This document shows positions 51,224 through 59,119 of a stretch of 64,000 bases of DNA, one piece after another. Every line of letters starts with the position of its first letter. Positions within the stretch are counted from its first letter, which is position 1. The notes under the pieces are model-generated. The model saw only the letters and a program-made list of their open reading frames with translations, made no database searches and was not told the DNA's origin. The DNA lies in the NCBI GenBank assembly GCA_965247775.1, contig OZ252031.1, forward strand, positions 2,480,001-2,544,000, in the 5' to 3' direction. Position numbers and translations under genes: made by a program. The DNA is from G965247775 sp965247775. Lineage in GTDB: Bacteria; Chloroflexota; Dehalococcoidia; Bin125.

Positions 51224-52225
51224 ATGCGAGTCGGTCAGGGCGCATTGGCCTACGAATGGGTCGAGGACTTCGCGGAGATTCCAGAGCCGGAGACGGCGGC
51301 GCACGGCTGGGCGCATCCTGGGATGGCGCTCTCGCCGACGGGCACCATCTACACCTTCCATCCAGCGCTCCCGAAAGTGCTCGAGCTGTCGCCGGAGGGC
51401 TCGCTGCTGGGGAGTTGGGGCACGCGGCTGGTGGAGGGACACGGGATCACGATCGCGAGCGACGGCGCCCAGGTCTGCCTGTGGATCGCGGACCCCGGCA
51501 GAAAGCGGGATCCGGCTACGGACTACGCCTCCCTGATCGAAGGACCGCCGCACACGCTGAAGACGGATCTCTCCGGCGCCGTGCTTGCCGAAATGGCCGC
51601 GCCGGCGCTGTCGATCTACGAGCGCGGCGGCTTCGCGCCGACACACGCCGCGGTCTTCGATGAGGCCCACGGTGGCAGCGGCGACGTCTGGATCACGGAC
51701 GGCTACGGCCGCAGCCAGATTCACCGCTACACGCGCGGCGGAGCGTACCTGCAGACCATCAACGGCGAGGAGGGCCGGACGGGCGCCTTCAAGACGCCTC
51801 ACGCGATCCACATCGACACGCGCGGGCCGGAGCCGGAACTCTACATCGCGGACCGCGCCAACGACCGCTTGCAGGTCTACGACCTCGACGGCGCCTACAA
51901 GCGCGAGCTGGGCGCGGACTTCCTGCATCATCCGGCCGCCTTCGCGGCGCTGGGCGACTACCTCGTGGTGGCGGAGTTGCACGCGCGCGTGACGATCCTC
52001 GACGGCGACGACGCGCCGGTGGCGTTCCTCGGCGACAACTACGGCGTCATCGAGGAGCCCGGTTGGCCCAACAGCCTCGACGCGGAGGGCCGTCCGACCC
52101 GGAGCGACCGGCTGCGCCCCGGGCTCTTCAACGGACCCCATGGGGTCGCTGCCGACGCCGCCGGGAACATCTACGTCGCCGAGTGGCTGATCGGCGGGCG
52201 CTACATCAAGCTCGCGGCCGTGTGA
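51224..52225 (+). CDS. NHL-repeat six-bladed beta-propeller protein (PAL-like)
   Basis: 333 aa. No signal peptide is evident. NHL-type blades recur: GWAHPGMALSPTGTIYTF, VWITDGYGRSQIHRYTRGG, FKTPHAIHIDTRG, LYIADRANDRLQVYDLDG, and the final FNGPHGVAADAAGNIYVAEWLIGG. This resembles the propeller of peptidyl-alpha-hydroxyglycine alpha-amidating lyases and related lactonase-like enzymes, with candidate metal-binding histidines at the start of blades (GWAHP, TPHAIHI, GPHGVA). Same strand as the dehydrogenase gene, 37 bases downstream, so the two may form an operon. Enzymatic activity is not established. Confidence 0.83.
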   Translation: MRVGQGALAYEWVEDFAEIPEPETAAHGWAHPGMALSPTGTIYTFHPALPKVLELSPEGSLLGSWGTRLVEGHGITIASDGAQVCLWIADPGRKRDPATDYASLIEGPPHTLKTDLSGAVLAEMAAPALSIYERGGFAPTHAAVFDEAHGGSGDVWITDGYGRSQIHRYTRGGAYLQTINGEEGRTGAFKTPHAIHIDTRGPEPELYIADRANDRLQVYDLDGAYKRELGADFLHHPAAFAALGDYLVVAELHARVTILDGDDAPVAFLGDNYGVIEEPGWPNSLDAEGRPTRSDRLRPGLFNGPHGVAADAAGNIYVAEWLIGGRYIKLAAV

Positions 52226-52357
52226 CTCCGCGAGGCGGGTCCGCGCTGCCCCGCCGGCGCAGTCGCCCGCGGCACCTTGTGTGCCCTCACCCCGGGGGGC
52301 ATCGACTGGGGCATTCGGAGAATGGCGGGGCTGAGCGTCGGGCAGGGCGGGGACGAG

Positions 52358-52434
52358 TGGCGCGCCCGGAGGGACTCGAACCCCCGACCCTCAGATCCGA
52401 AGTCTGATGCTCTAATCCACTGAGCTACGGACGC
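52358..52434 (-). tRNA. tRNA-Arg (anticodon UCG)
   Basis: Minus strand: acceptor GCGTCCG pairs with CGGGCGC (one G-U), D stem GCTC, anticodon stem TCAGA/TCTGA with loop CTTCGGA giving anticodon UCG, T loop TTCGAGT in a GGGGG/CCCTC stem. Discriminator G is followed by an encoded CCA. Reads CGA/CGN arginine codons. Confidence 0.93.
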
Positions 52435-52527
52435 TGGCCCGCTCGCAGCTTACCATCGCGGGTTGTACGGTCGGAGCGATGTGGGGCGCGTTCCCGGGCG
52501 CGCGGCCGGCCGCAGAGGGGGGCTCCC

Positions 52528-53874
52528 GTGCGCGACACGGTCCGCCGCACCCTCTGGGAGATCACGGCGCGGCTGGACGCGGGCGATCCCACCGCGGCCT
52601 TGCACTACCTGCGCTCCCTGCATCCGGCGGACCAGGCCGATGTGCTGGCGGAGCTGACCGCGGCCGAGCGCCAAGAGCTGCTGGACGGGCTCGAACCGGA
52701 CCAGCTGGCGAATGTCCTGGAGCATCTGACCCGCGGCGAGATGGACGAGGTCGCACCGCAGCTCGCCGTGGACCGGATGGCGGCGGCGCTGGCGGAGACC
52801 CCCGCCGACACCGCGGCGGACGTGCTGCATCAGCTGGCGGAGCCCGCGGCCGAAGCCGTCCTGGAGGCCATGGACGACACCAGCCAGGTCGAGCCGCTGC
52901 TGGCGCACGGGGACGAGTCGGCGGGCGGGATCATGTCGCCGCCGCTCCTCGCGCTGCGGCCGGACCAGCGGGTGGACAACGCCATCGATTACCTGCGCAC
53001 CGCGGGGCCGGCCGCGGCGGAGCCCTACTACCTGTACGTGGTGGATGCTGGTAACCACCTGCTGGGCGTGGTGGGGTTGCGGGACCTGGTGGTGGCGCGG
53101 GCGGACCTGCGCATCCGAGACCTGATGAACCCGCGGGTCATCACGGTGACGGCTGATCAGGACCAAGAGGAGGTGCTGCGGACGCTGCAGCACTACAACC
53201 TGCGCGCCCTCCCGGTGATCGACGCCGCGGGCCGCTGGGTGGGCGTGACCACCGCGGACGATCTCCTGGACGTGGCGCAGCAGGAGGCCACCGAGGACAT
53301 GTTCCGGATGGTGGGGCTGGGGGCGGCGGAAGAGGTGGGCGGTCCGCTGGCGGGGTCGGTGGGGCGGAGGTTGCCCTGGCTGGCGGTGAACCTCCTGACG
53401 GTGTTCGCGGCGGCAGCGACGGTGAGCGTGTTTGAGGACACGCTGGAGCGAGCGGCGGTGCTGGCCGTGTTCCTGCCCGTGGTGGTGGGGATCAGCGCCA
53501 ACGCGGGCGGGCAGACGCTGGCGCTGGTGGTGCGGGGGATCGCCCTGGGCAGCTTCGGGCGTTCCGGGTGGCGGGAGGCGGTGCCGCGAGAGGCGCAGAT
53601 CGCGACGATCAATGGGCTCGCCCTCGGCCTGGCGGTGGGGGTGATTGCCTGGATCTGGAAGGGGAATGGCTATCTGGGACTGGCGATCGGGGTGGCGATG
53701 CTGGCGAACCTGATCGTGGCGGGGCTGGCTGGCGTGTTGATCCCCGCGACGCTGCGCCGCCTGCACGCCGATCCGGCCCTGGCGAGCAGCATCTTCGTGA
53801 CGTCCGTCACGGACATCATGGGCTACTTCTTCTATTTGGGGACCGCGGTGCTGCTGATCGATCAGATCGCCTGA
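52528..53874 (+). CDS. mgtE: Magnesium transporter MgtE
   Basis: 448 aa homodimeric Mg2+ channel. MgtE-N domain (residues about 20-125) with HPADQADVLAELTAAERQELL, a CBS pair (about 130-250) with LYVVDAGNHLLGVVGLRDLV and PVIDAAGRWVGVTTADDLL, then a plug helix with EEATEDMFRMVG-like sequence (DVAQQEATEDMFRMVGL), and five hydrophobic helices from about residue 280. The canonical pore motif region PVVVGISANAGGQTLALVVRGI near 317 is typical of MgtE. Starts at GTG with GAGGGGGGCTCC upstream. Intracellular Mg2+ gates it through the N and CBS domains. Confidence 0.93.
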   Translation: MRDTVRRTLWEITARLDAGDPTAALHYLRSLHPADQADVLAELTAAERQELLDGLEPDQLANVLEHLTRGEMDEVAPQLAVDRMAAALAETPADTAADVLHQLAEPAAEAVLEAMDDTSQVEPLLAHGDESAGGIMSPPLLALRPDQRVDNAIDYLRTAGPAAAEPYYLYVVDAGNHLLGVVGLRDLVVARADLRIRDLMNPRVITVTADQDQEEVLRTLQHYNLRALPVIDAAGRWVGVTTADDLLDVAQQEATEDMFRMVGLGAAEEVGGPLAGSVGRRLPWLAVNLLTVFAAAATVSVFEDTLERAAVLAVFLPVVVGISANAGGQTLALVVRGIALGSFGRSGWREAVPREAQIATINGLALGLAVGVIAWIWKGNGYLGLAIGVAMLANLIVAGLAGVLIPATLRRLHADPALASSIFVTSVTDIMGYFFYLGTAVLLIDQIA

Positions 53875-53886
53875 GCGCGGACGCCG

Positions 53887-54399
53887 CTAGGAGTCGGCGG
53901 ACCCCTCCGGCGCGACGTCGGCGATCAGGATCACGACGGCCCGGTCCTCCTGGTTGATGCGCAGTTCGCCCTCGAAAGCCGGGTTATCGGCGTCGCGGAA
54001 GTCGATGAAGTCGATCCCGCGCACGCGCGGGTCGGAGACGATCGACCAGGGACCCTCGTCCAGGGCGTCGTTGTAGAACTCGAAGACGGCGTCGGCGTCG
54101 GCGTCCGTGTCCCAGCCGACAATGAGGCGGCGGGCGGCGGCGGTGTCGGTGAAGGCGGAGCCGAGCAGGCGCAGATCCTCGAAGAGGGGGAAGTCGGGGG
54201 GCAGTTCGTCCACGAAGCCCTCAATCCGCACGTCGGCCTCGGCAGTGGCGTCCTGGACCAGGAGCACGTTGCGGAAGAGGCGCTGGGCGGCGAGGCGCTC
54301 CGAGTTGTCGGAGCGATCGCAGGCGGCGGCGACCAGTAGCAGGACGGGAAGGAGCGCCAGGAGCGCCCAGCAGCGACTGCGCAGAGCAGACCACGCCAT
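53887..54399 (-). CDS. Putative lipoprotein of unknown function
   Basis: 170 aa. The signal has an N-terminal positive region, a hydrophobic stretch LLALLPVLLLVAA and the lipobox VAAAC (Cys27), so it should be lipid-anchored outside the membrane. The mature part has LFRNVLLVQDATAEADVRIEGFVDELP, a segment PLFEDLRLLG, and an alternating strand-rich C-terminal half (RRLIVGWDTDADADAVFEFYND and INQEDRAVVILIAD). No family recognised. Downstream of mgtE and convergent with it. tRNA-His lies just upstream on the same strand. Confidence 0.78.
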   Translation of the reverse strand: MAWSALRSRCWALLALLPVLLLVAAACDRSDNSERLAAQRLFRNVLLVQDATAEADVRIEGFVDELPPDFPLFEDLRLLGSAFTDTAAARRLIVGWDTDADADAVFEFYNDALDEGPWSIVSDPRVRGIDFIDFRDADNPAFEGELRINQEDRAVVILIADVAPEGSADS

Positions 54400-54442
54400 C
54401 AGATCCCCCGCTGCCCCGGCTGCTCAACCTCTGTGGCTGTCG

Positions 54443-54520
54443 TGGGGTGGACGGTGGGATTCGAACCCACGAATACCAGGGCCACAACCTGGCGCCTTAG
54501 GCCTCTAGGCGACGCCCACC
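54443..54520 (-). tRNA. tRNA-His (anticodon GUG)
   Basis: Minus strand: extra G at -1, acceptor GTGGGCG/CGTCCAC (one G-U), anticodon stem CCAGG/CCTGG with loop TTGTGGC giving GUG, T loop TTCGAAT in a GTGGG/CCCAC stem. Discriminator C with encoded CCA; G-1 opposite C73 is the histidine identity pair. Confidence 0.94.
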
Positions 54521-54582
54521 ACAGGCGCGGGATTCCTGGGGAATCAGCGCCCGTTCAGGCTACCGACGGCCCTCCCGGCGCG

Positions 54583-57162
54583 TCAACGCGGCAGGGGCCC
54601 GGCCCGCGGGGCCAGCGTGGCCGGATGAGGTTCGGCCAGCGGCGGGTGGAGGGCCGGCTGCGGCCAGGAGGCAGCGGCGCTGAGGCGCAGCCAGAGCAGG
54701 TCGTGTGGGAACAGGGTGACCGGGCCGGCGCCGGGCAGCCGGGGGAAGACGGTGTCGAAGCGGGCCGCCCGCGAGTTCCAGCGAAATGCGGTCTGCAGAG
54801 CGCCACCGAGGGCGGACGGGTCGCCGCCGGACGCCTGCACGCCGAGGGCCTCGAGGAGCGGGGTGGGCGGGCCGGTCCAGGCGACGAAGTTGAGGCCGGG
54901 TTCCAGGGCCAGCGTGCGGGCCTGGGCCGGAGCGTCGGGCTGCGTCCAGGTGCGGCGCCCACCGGCGCCGAGCAGGATCCAGAGTGCGTCGCCCGGCGCG
55001 AGCGCCTCCAGGGATGAAAGGAATGACGGGCCCGGGCGGTACATCTGCCAGGTCTGGGTTGCGGCGTCGAAGCGGAAGGCGGCCTGAAAGCGATCTCCGA
55101 GGGGCGCGAAGGCATCCGCGGCGGCGGTGGGCGGGCCGAACCAGCCGGCGGGAGTGAAGCCCGTGCGGAGCTGGACCGGGGGGAGCGGGAAGACGTTGCG
55201 GGCGAACTCGGAGGTATTGCCGCCGCCGTCGAGGCTGAGCGCGGTGATCGACGTCCCCGCGGGGACGGGCACCGTCATCTGCCAGGAGCCGTCGCGCTCG
55301 GTGCGGGCGATGCCCAGGAGGTCCGCGCCGGCGCCGAAACCGCTGCTGTGGGGCGTCACGCTGGGGACCCCCGTGGGGATGACCGTGTACAGCTCCACCT
55401 GGCGCCGGGGCGCGGCCGTGCCGCTGATCCGCAGCAGGCGCCCGGAGCGATCCACGCCCGTGATCGCCGGGGCGTTGAGGAGGGCGTTGGGGCCGGCGTC
55501 GCGGTCGCGGGCGTCGTTGGGGGTGGGGCCGTCCCCGCCCAGGTCGATGCCGAGCCCGGCGTTGTCCAGGAAGACGTTGCGCGTCAGCTTGTTGCGCTGC
55601 GAGGCGACGCCCAGCACCTCGATGCCGGCGCCACGGTTGCCCCCGATGCGGTTCTCCTGCACGAGATTGTCGCTGGCGCCGTCGCGCAGACGGACGCCCA
55701 CGTTGTTGCCGAGCGGGACATCGTCCGGACCCAGCCCAACGCGGTTGGCGCGCACGGCGGCCTGGGCAACGGCCTCCAGGAGGACGCCGGCATCCGTGGC
55801 GGCGACGATGACGTTGGCATCGGCGCGGGCGCCCCCGATCACGACATCCTCGGCCTCACGCAGGCGGATCCCGAAGACGCTAGCAGCGAGAGTGCGGCCG
55901 TCCGGCGCGAGGCCGATGTGGTTGGCGACGATCCGGATCCTGCGCGTGGCGGCGCCGCTGATATCGATCCCGGTCAGTCCGCCCCCAATGTAATTGGGCT
56001 CGCCCGCGGCACGGCCGCCGATCCGTACGTCGTGGGCGCCTGCGACGATGGAGATGCCGTCCTCGCTGTTGGGCAGCGGCGCGCCGTGGATGTCGAAGCC
56101 AATGTGATTGCCCTGCACGGTGACGACCTCGGCGCGGTCCTCGATCGCGATGCCCACGCGGTTTCCCGCCACGATGTTGCCGGCGCCCGCGAAGCCCGCC
56201 CCGATCTGGACGTTGCGTGCGCCGCCATTGAGGAACAGCCCCACATCGTTGGGCAGCGCGCGGAGGCCAGTCTCATCGAGGCCGATGCGGTTGCCCTCGA
56301 CGCGAAGGGATAGGAAGGAGTGGGTGCCCCGCAGCTCGATCCCGGCGACGCGGCTGCCCGCCACGATGTTGCCGTCGCCGGGCGCAGCCCCGCCGATCGT
56401 GGCCTGCGCGCCATCGACGATGAGGATGCCGTCGTCGTTGGGCAGCGCTTGACCGACGCCATTGATTCCCAGCACGTTGTTGCGCAGGCGTGCACCCACC
56501 GTCCCGTGTCCCCCCACCAGGATGCCGTGCCCCGTGCGGGCGACCACGCTGTTGCCGGCGGCGCGGTTGCCGCAGCCTGGGCAGGGGGCGCCGATCAGCG
56601 CGCCGTCGGCCCCCGCGAGGACGGCGAGGCCGCTGAGGCCGTTGGCGGCGGCTCCGATGCCGTTCATCGCCATCCCCAGCCAGTTGCCCAGAAAGCGGTT
56701 GTTATCCGCGTCCTCCCCAATCGCGACCAGGCCGAAGCCCTCGAATCCGCCCACCGCGAGGGCGCGGAACTCGACGTCGGGGGCGCGGGAGACCAGCCCG
56801 CTGGCGCCCACGGTGCTGCTTCCGTCCAGGTAGATCAGGGGCCGGCCGCCGTAGCCGGGCTGGCTGGATCCGTCGATGACGGTGCCGGCGTCGTCCAGGG
56901 CGGGCAGAGGAGAGCGGGGATGGATGCGGACGGCCCCGGCGCCCACGGCGAAGGCGATGCGATCGGGGCCGGGGCGGTCGTTCGCCGCGAGGATGGCGTC
57001 GCGCAGGGAGCAGGTGGCGTCGCAGAGGCCGTCGCCGGGGTCGGCCGCCGTGGTCACGCGGAGGAGGCCGTCGCTCGGGGCCTGGGCCAGCAGCGGTGCG
57101 CCGCCCGCCAGGGCCGCCAGGAGCAGGCAGGGGACGAAAACGAGCAGCACGGGGGCCAGCAC
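54583..57162 (-). CDS. Secreted right-handed beta-helix protein with CSLR motif and two C-terminal W/G modules
   Basis: 859 aa. Hydrophobic N-terminus VLLVFVPCLLLAALAGGAPLLAQA looks like a secretion signal. Residue ~48 has CDATCSLRDAILAAN, the CSLR motif of polymorphic beta-helix proteins. From about residue 130 to 560 there are many NxIG/GNxIxG-type turns (NRIGLDETGLRALPN, NHIGFDIHGAPLPN, NRVGLGPDDVPLGN), typical parallel beta-helix rungs. Two C-terminal modules follow: one near 680-750 with WFGPPTAAADAF and MYRPGPSFLSSLEALAPGDALWILL, one near 760-840 with LEPGLNFVAWTGPP and HDLLWLRL. Related modules end the proteins at 59120 and 61493. Function unknown; a surface-adhesive or polysaccharide-binding role is guessed. 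Confidence 0.85.
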   Translation of the reverse strand: MLAPVLLVFVPCLLLAALAGGAPLLAQAPSDGLLRVTTAADPGDGLCDATCSLRDAILAANDRPGPDRIAFAVGAGAVRIHPRSPLPALDDAGTVIDGSSQPGYGGRPLIYLDGSSTVGASGLVSRAPDVEFRALAVGGFEGFGLVAIGEDADNNRFLGNWLGMAMNGIGAAANGLSGLAVLAGADGALIGAPCPGCGNRAAGNSVVARTGHGILVGGHGTVGARLRNNVLGINGVGQALPNDDGILIVDGAQATIGGAAPGDGNIVAGSRVAGIELRGTHSFLSLRVEGNRIGLDETGLRALPNDVGLFLNGGARNVQIGAGFAGAGNIVAGNRVGIAIEDRAEVVTVQGNHIGFDIHGAPLPNSEDGISIVAGAHDVRIGGRAAGEPNYIGGGLTGIDISGAATRRIRIVANHIGLAPDGRTLAASVFGIRLREAEDVVIGGARADANVIVAATDAGVLLEAVAQAAVRANRVGLGPDDVPLGNNVGVRLRDGASDNLVQENRIGGNRGAGIEVLGVASQRNKLTRNVFLDNAGLGIDLGGDGPTPNDARDRDAGPNALLNAPAITGVDRSGRLLRISGTAAPRRQVELYTVIPTGVPSVTPHSSGFGAGADLLGIARTERDGSWQMTVPVPAGTSITALSLDGGGNTSEFARNVFPLPPVQLRTGFTPAGWFGPPTAAADAFAPLGDRFQAAFRFDAATQTWQMYRPGPSFLSSLEALAPGDALWILLGAGGRRTWTQPDAPAQARTLALEPGLNFVAWTGPPTPLLEALGVQASGGDPSALGGALQTAFRWNSRAARFDTVFPRLPGAGPVTLFPHDLLWLRLSAAASWPQPALHPPLAEPHPATLAPRAGPLPR

Positions 57163-57798
57163 CGCAGACCTCGGGTCACCGCCGCCCGCGCACTGTACGC
57201 GGCACTCCCCCTAGGAACCAGCGCGGCTCAGGGTGCAGGCCGGGGCCGGGCAGGGCGGCACGGGGACGCGTTCAGCGACGCCCACCGCCGACATCAGGGG
57301 GAGGGAGGGTGCGGGCGCGGGCTCTCCCGGGGCATGGCCGCGGACGAGGGGCGGCACGATGGAGGGGCCATTGGCCGGGACCGCCCCGACCGGCCGCCCT
57401 GCTTCTCCGTCTCCGAGCCTCCAGCAACGGGGGACCGCTGGGTACAGGGATGCGCCATACGGCGCTCCCCGGGGTCGGCCGATCGGCCATGGATGTCAGG
57501 GTGATGCAGTACTTCGGTGGCGTAGTCTGCGAAGTGGACACTGGATCCGCTACGCCGGCAGCGAGGACGCCGACCCGTTCCGTTTGGCATGTGGCGCGCG
57601 AGCTGTGGAGAAGTGCGGTGCGCGGTGGCCAGGTGGCATGTCCGTGTGGACTGACTCCGGCCCTCTGTAGTGTCTCAGTTTGCATGTGGTTGACGAAACG
57701 CGTGCCTGGCCCGAGACGTGGAGCCGCCAGGACGGCACCGAGCGCGCCGTCGCTGCCCTGGACCGGTGCACCCGCGCCTCAGGCGCCGCCCTTGGCGG
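57163..57798. other. Intergenic gap, no gene seen
   Basis: About 635 bases between the beta-helix gene start and the retropepsin-like gene stop, both minus strand. Open frames here are Arg/Ser/Pro-rich and unsupported; the stretch around 57660-57710 is less GC-rich. It probably holds the beta-helix gene promoter. No intact mobile element or RNA found. Confidence 0.4.
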
Positions 57799-58230
57799 CT
57801 AGCGCAGGTCGAGGGTGACGCTGTTGTCTCGGTTCGAGACGGTCAGTCGGAAGAACTGCAGGACATCGCGTCCCAATAGCGAGGGGAAACCAGCGTTGTC
57901 ACCCCGCGACTCGGCGATGTTGATCGTGAACTCCCCACCGATCGGCCCGCGCGTATCATCATTGAAGTCAAGCTGGGCCTCGCGCTGGACGTAGGAGGAT
58001 GCACCACCGATGCCGCCAATCTTCGTCAGACGCGGATCCGAACGGAAGTTGTGGGCGAGATATGGTGGCCAGACGCGGATTGCGTCGGCAGGATGCAGCG
58101 TCGTCGAGTCTGCGCCCGTGTCGATGAGGAACTCAACCACCGTTGCCGCTCCCGGGGGGAGCGTCACCACGACCGAAACTCGCGGGGCGGGCACGGCTAA
58201 CCCCGCAGGAGTAAGCCGCCCGCGAATCAC
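57799..58230 (-). CDS. Retropepsin-like aspartic protease domain protein
   Basis: 143 aa. A single retroviral-protease-type domain with the catalytic triad FLIDTGADSTTLHPAD near residue 34 (DTGA; catalytic Asp), a flap-like strand around TKIGGIGGASSYV, and the C-terminal PSLLGRDVLQFFRLTVS matching the second hydrophobic strand. Dimerisation would be needed to form the active site. Start is GTG inside the stop of the preceding gene (GTGA overlap, four bases), so translation is coupled. Similar small retropepsin-like proteins occur next to short DUF5678-type proteins in many bacteria; protease activity has not been shown for most. Confidence 0.82.
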   Translation of the reverse strand: MIRGRLTPAGLAVPAPRVSVVVTLPPGAATVVEFLIDTGADSTTLHPADAIRVWPPYLAHNFRSDPRLTKIGGIGGASSYVQREAQLDFNDDTRGPIGGEFTINIAESRGDNAGFPSLLGRDVLQFFRLTVSNRDNSVTLDLR

Positions 58231-58490
58231 AGCAAGAGTGCGGCGGGCCTCCGGGTGACGAATCGCAGCGCCGCCGTCGCGCGGAGTTCCGGACGTATGT
58301 CGTCCAGAAGCGTGGCCGCGCTGTCGCCGAAGGCGACGGTCGCCTCAGGTCCGTAGGCAATGACCCATTCCCCGAGGTGGTCTGCCAGGAGCTGGTCCCA
58401 GATCTTCTCGAGCGCCGTAACGTTCGCTTCGAAAGCAGAGGTGTCCGGAAGGGCAGCGCCCTCTGGAACCGGAGCGATTCCAGTTGTCAT
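58227..58490 (-). CDS. Small protein coupled to the retropepsin-like gene (DUF5678-like)
   Basis: 87 aa. After a flexible first 20 residues, the core has ALEKIWDQLLADHLGEWVIAYG, then PEATVAFGDSAATLLDDI and LRFVTRRPAALLL. The WVIAYG...VAFGDSAATLL pattern resembles the DUF5678 fold, but I hold the assignment loosely. ATG 58490 is chosen over an in-frame ATG 18 codons upstream because GGAG lies six bases ahead of it. Overlaps the protease gene by four bases. Likely partner or regulator of the protease-like protein. Confidence 0.7.
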   Translation of the reverse strand: MTTGIAPVPEGAALPDTSAFEANVTALEKIWDQLLADHLGEWVIAYGPEATVAFGDSAATLLDDIRPELRATAALRFVTRRPAALLL

Positions 58491-58777
58491 CACGCTCTCC
58501 TTTCCAAGCGCCCGAATTGTAGCGAGCGGCGCACGCGCGTGCACCTCCGAGCGTGCGCGGCGCGTTCATCGTCGCAGCTACTGCGATCATCGAGCGCCGG
58601 GCCCGATCGGGCGCAGTGGCTGCGTCGCAGGCATCGATCCTTTGCTGCGAGGGGGCACCTATGGAGGATCAGGGGGCGACAGTGCGGGAACGCCGGGCTG
58701 AGGAGAAGCCCCGCCCGCGATTCATGTGTCAGTGGAAGCCCTTGCGGAGAGCTGCGCCGGGGAGATCACCCTGCGGA

Positions 58778-58810
58778 TGCGTGGGAGTCAAGCATTGCGT
58801 GGGAGTCAAG
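58778..58810 (+). repeat. Short direct repeat
   Basis: TGCGTGGGAGTCAAG occurs at 58778-58792 and again at 58796-58810 (18-base period) in the gap between the small-protein pair and the Big-domain gene. Two copies only; no known function. Confidence 0.7.
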
Positions 58811-58839
58811 TATATAGTTCCCAATCATTGAAGGTAACC

Positions 58840-59106
58840 ATGGCGACCAGGAAATGGGTGCTTGAGCCCTGGGTCCCCTGCCTCGTCGACGAAGGCCAGC
58901 ATGCATCAAAGATAGCTGACCGTTACGGCCTGACGCTGGCACCGGCTATATTCCGCCGGAACGCGCGACGGGGTGGGAGGGGAAACTCTTTTCAGGGGCT
59001 GAACACACTCAAGACGCTGCAGCCGCTGGACGGCGTCTGGGTGGTGGTCGCGACCCCACAAGCGGCGACGTGGGCGCACCCCGGGCCGCCCGCAGCGTCG
59101 TCGTAA
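58840..59106 (+). CDS. Possible small ORF, unknown
   Basis: 88 aa from ATG 58840, with AAGGT five bases upstream. Residues 1-45 (ATRKWVLEPWVPCLVDEGQ then HASKIADRYGLTLA) look more protein-like than neighbouring shadows; the end is Pro/Ala-rich and overlaps no gene on the same strand. No family recognised. The rest of the 58491-59119 gap holds the small-pair promoter and nothing else I can support. Confidence 0.3.
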   Translation: MATRKWVLEPWVPCLVDEGQHASKIADRYGLTLAPAIFRRNARRGGRGNSFQGLNTLKTLQPLDGVWVVVATPQAATWAHPGPPAASS

Positions 59107-59119
59107 TCAGGACTCCCGA

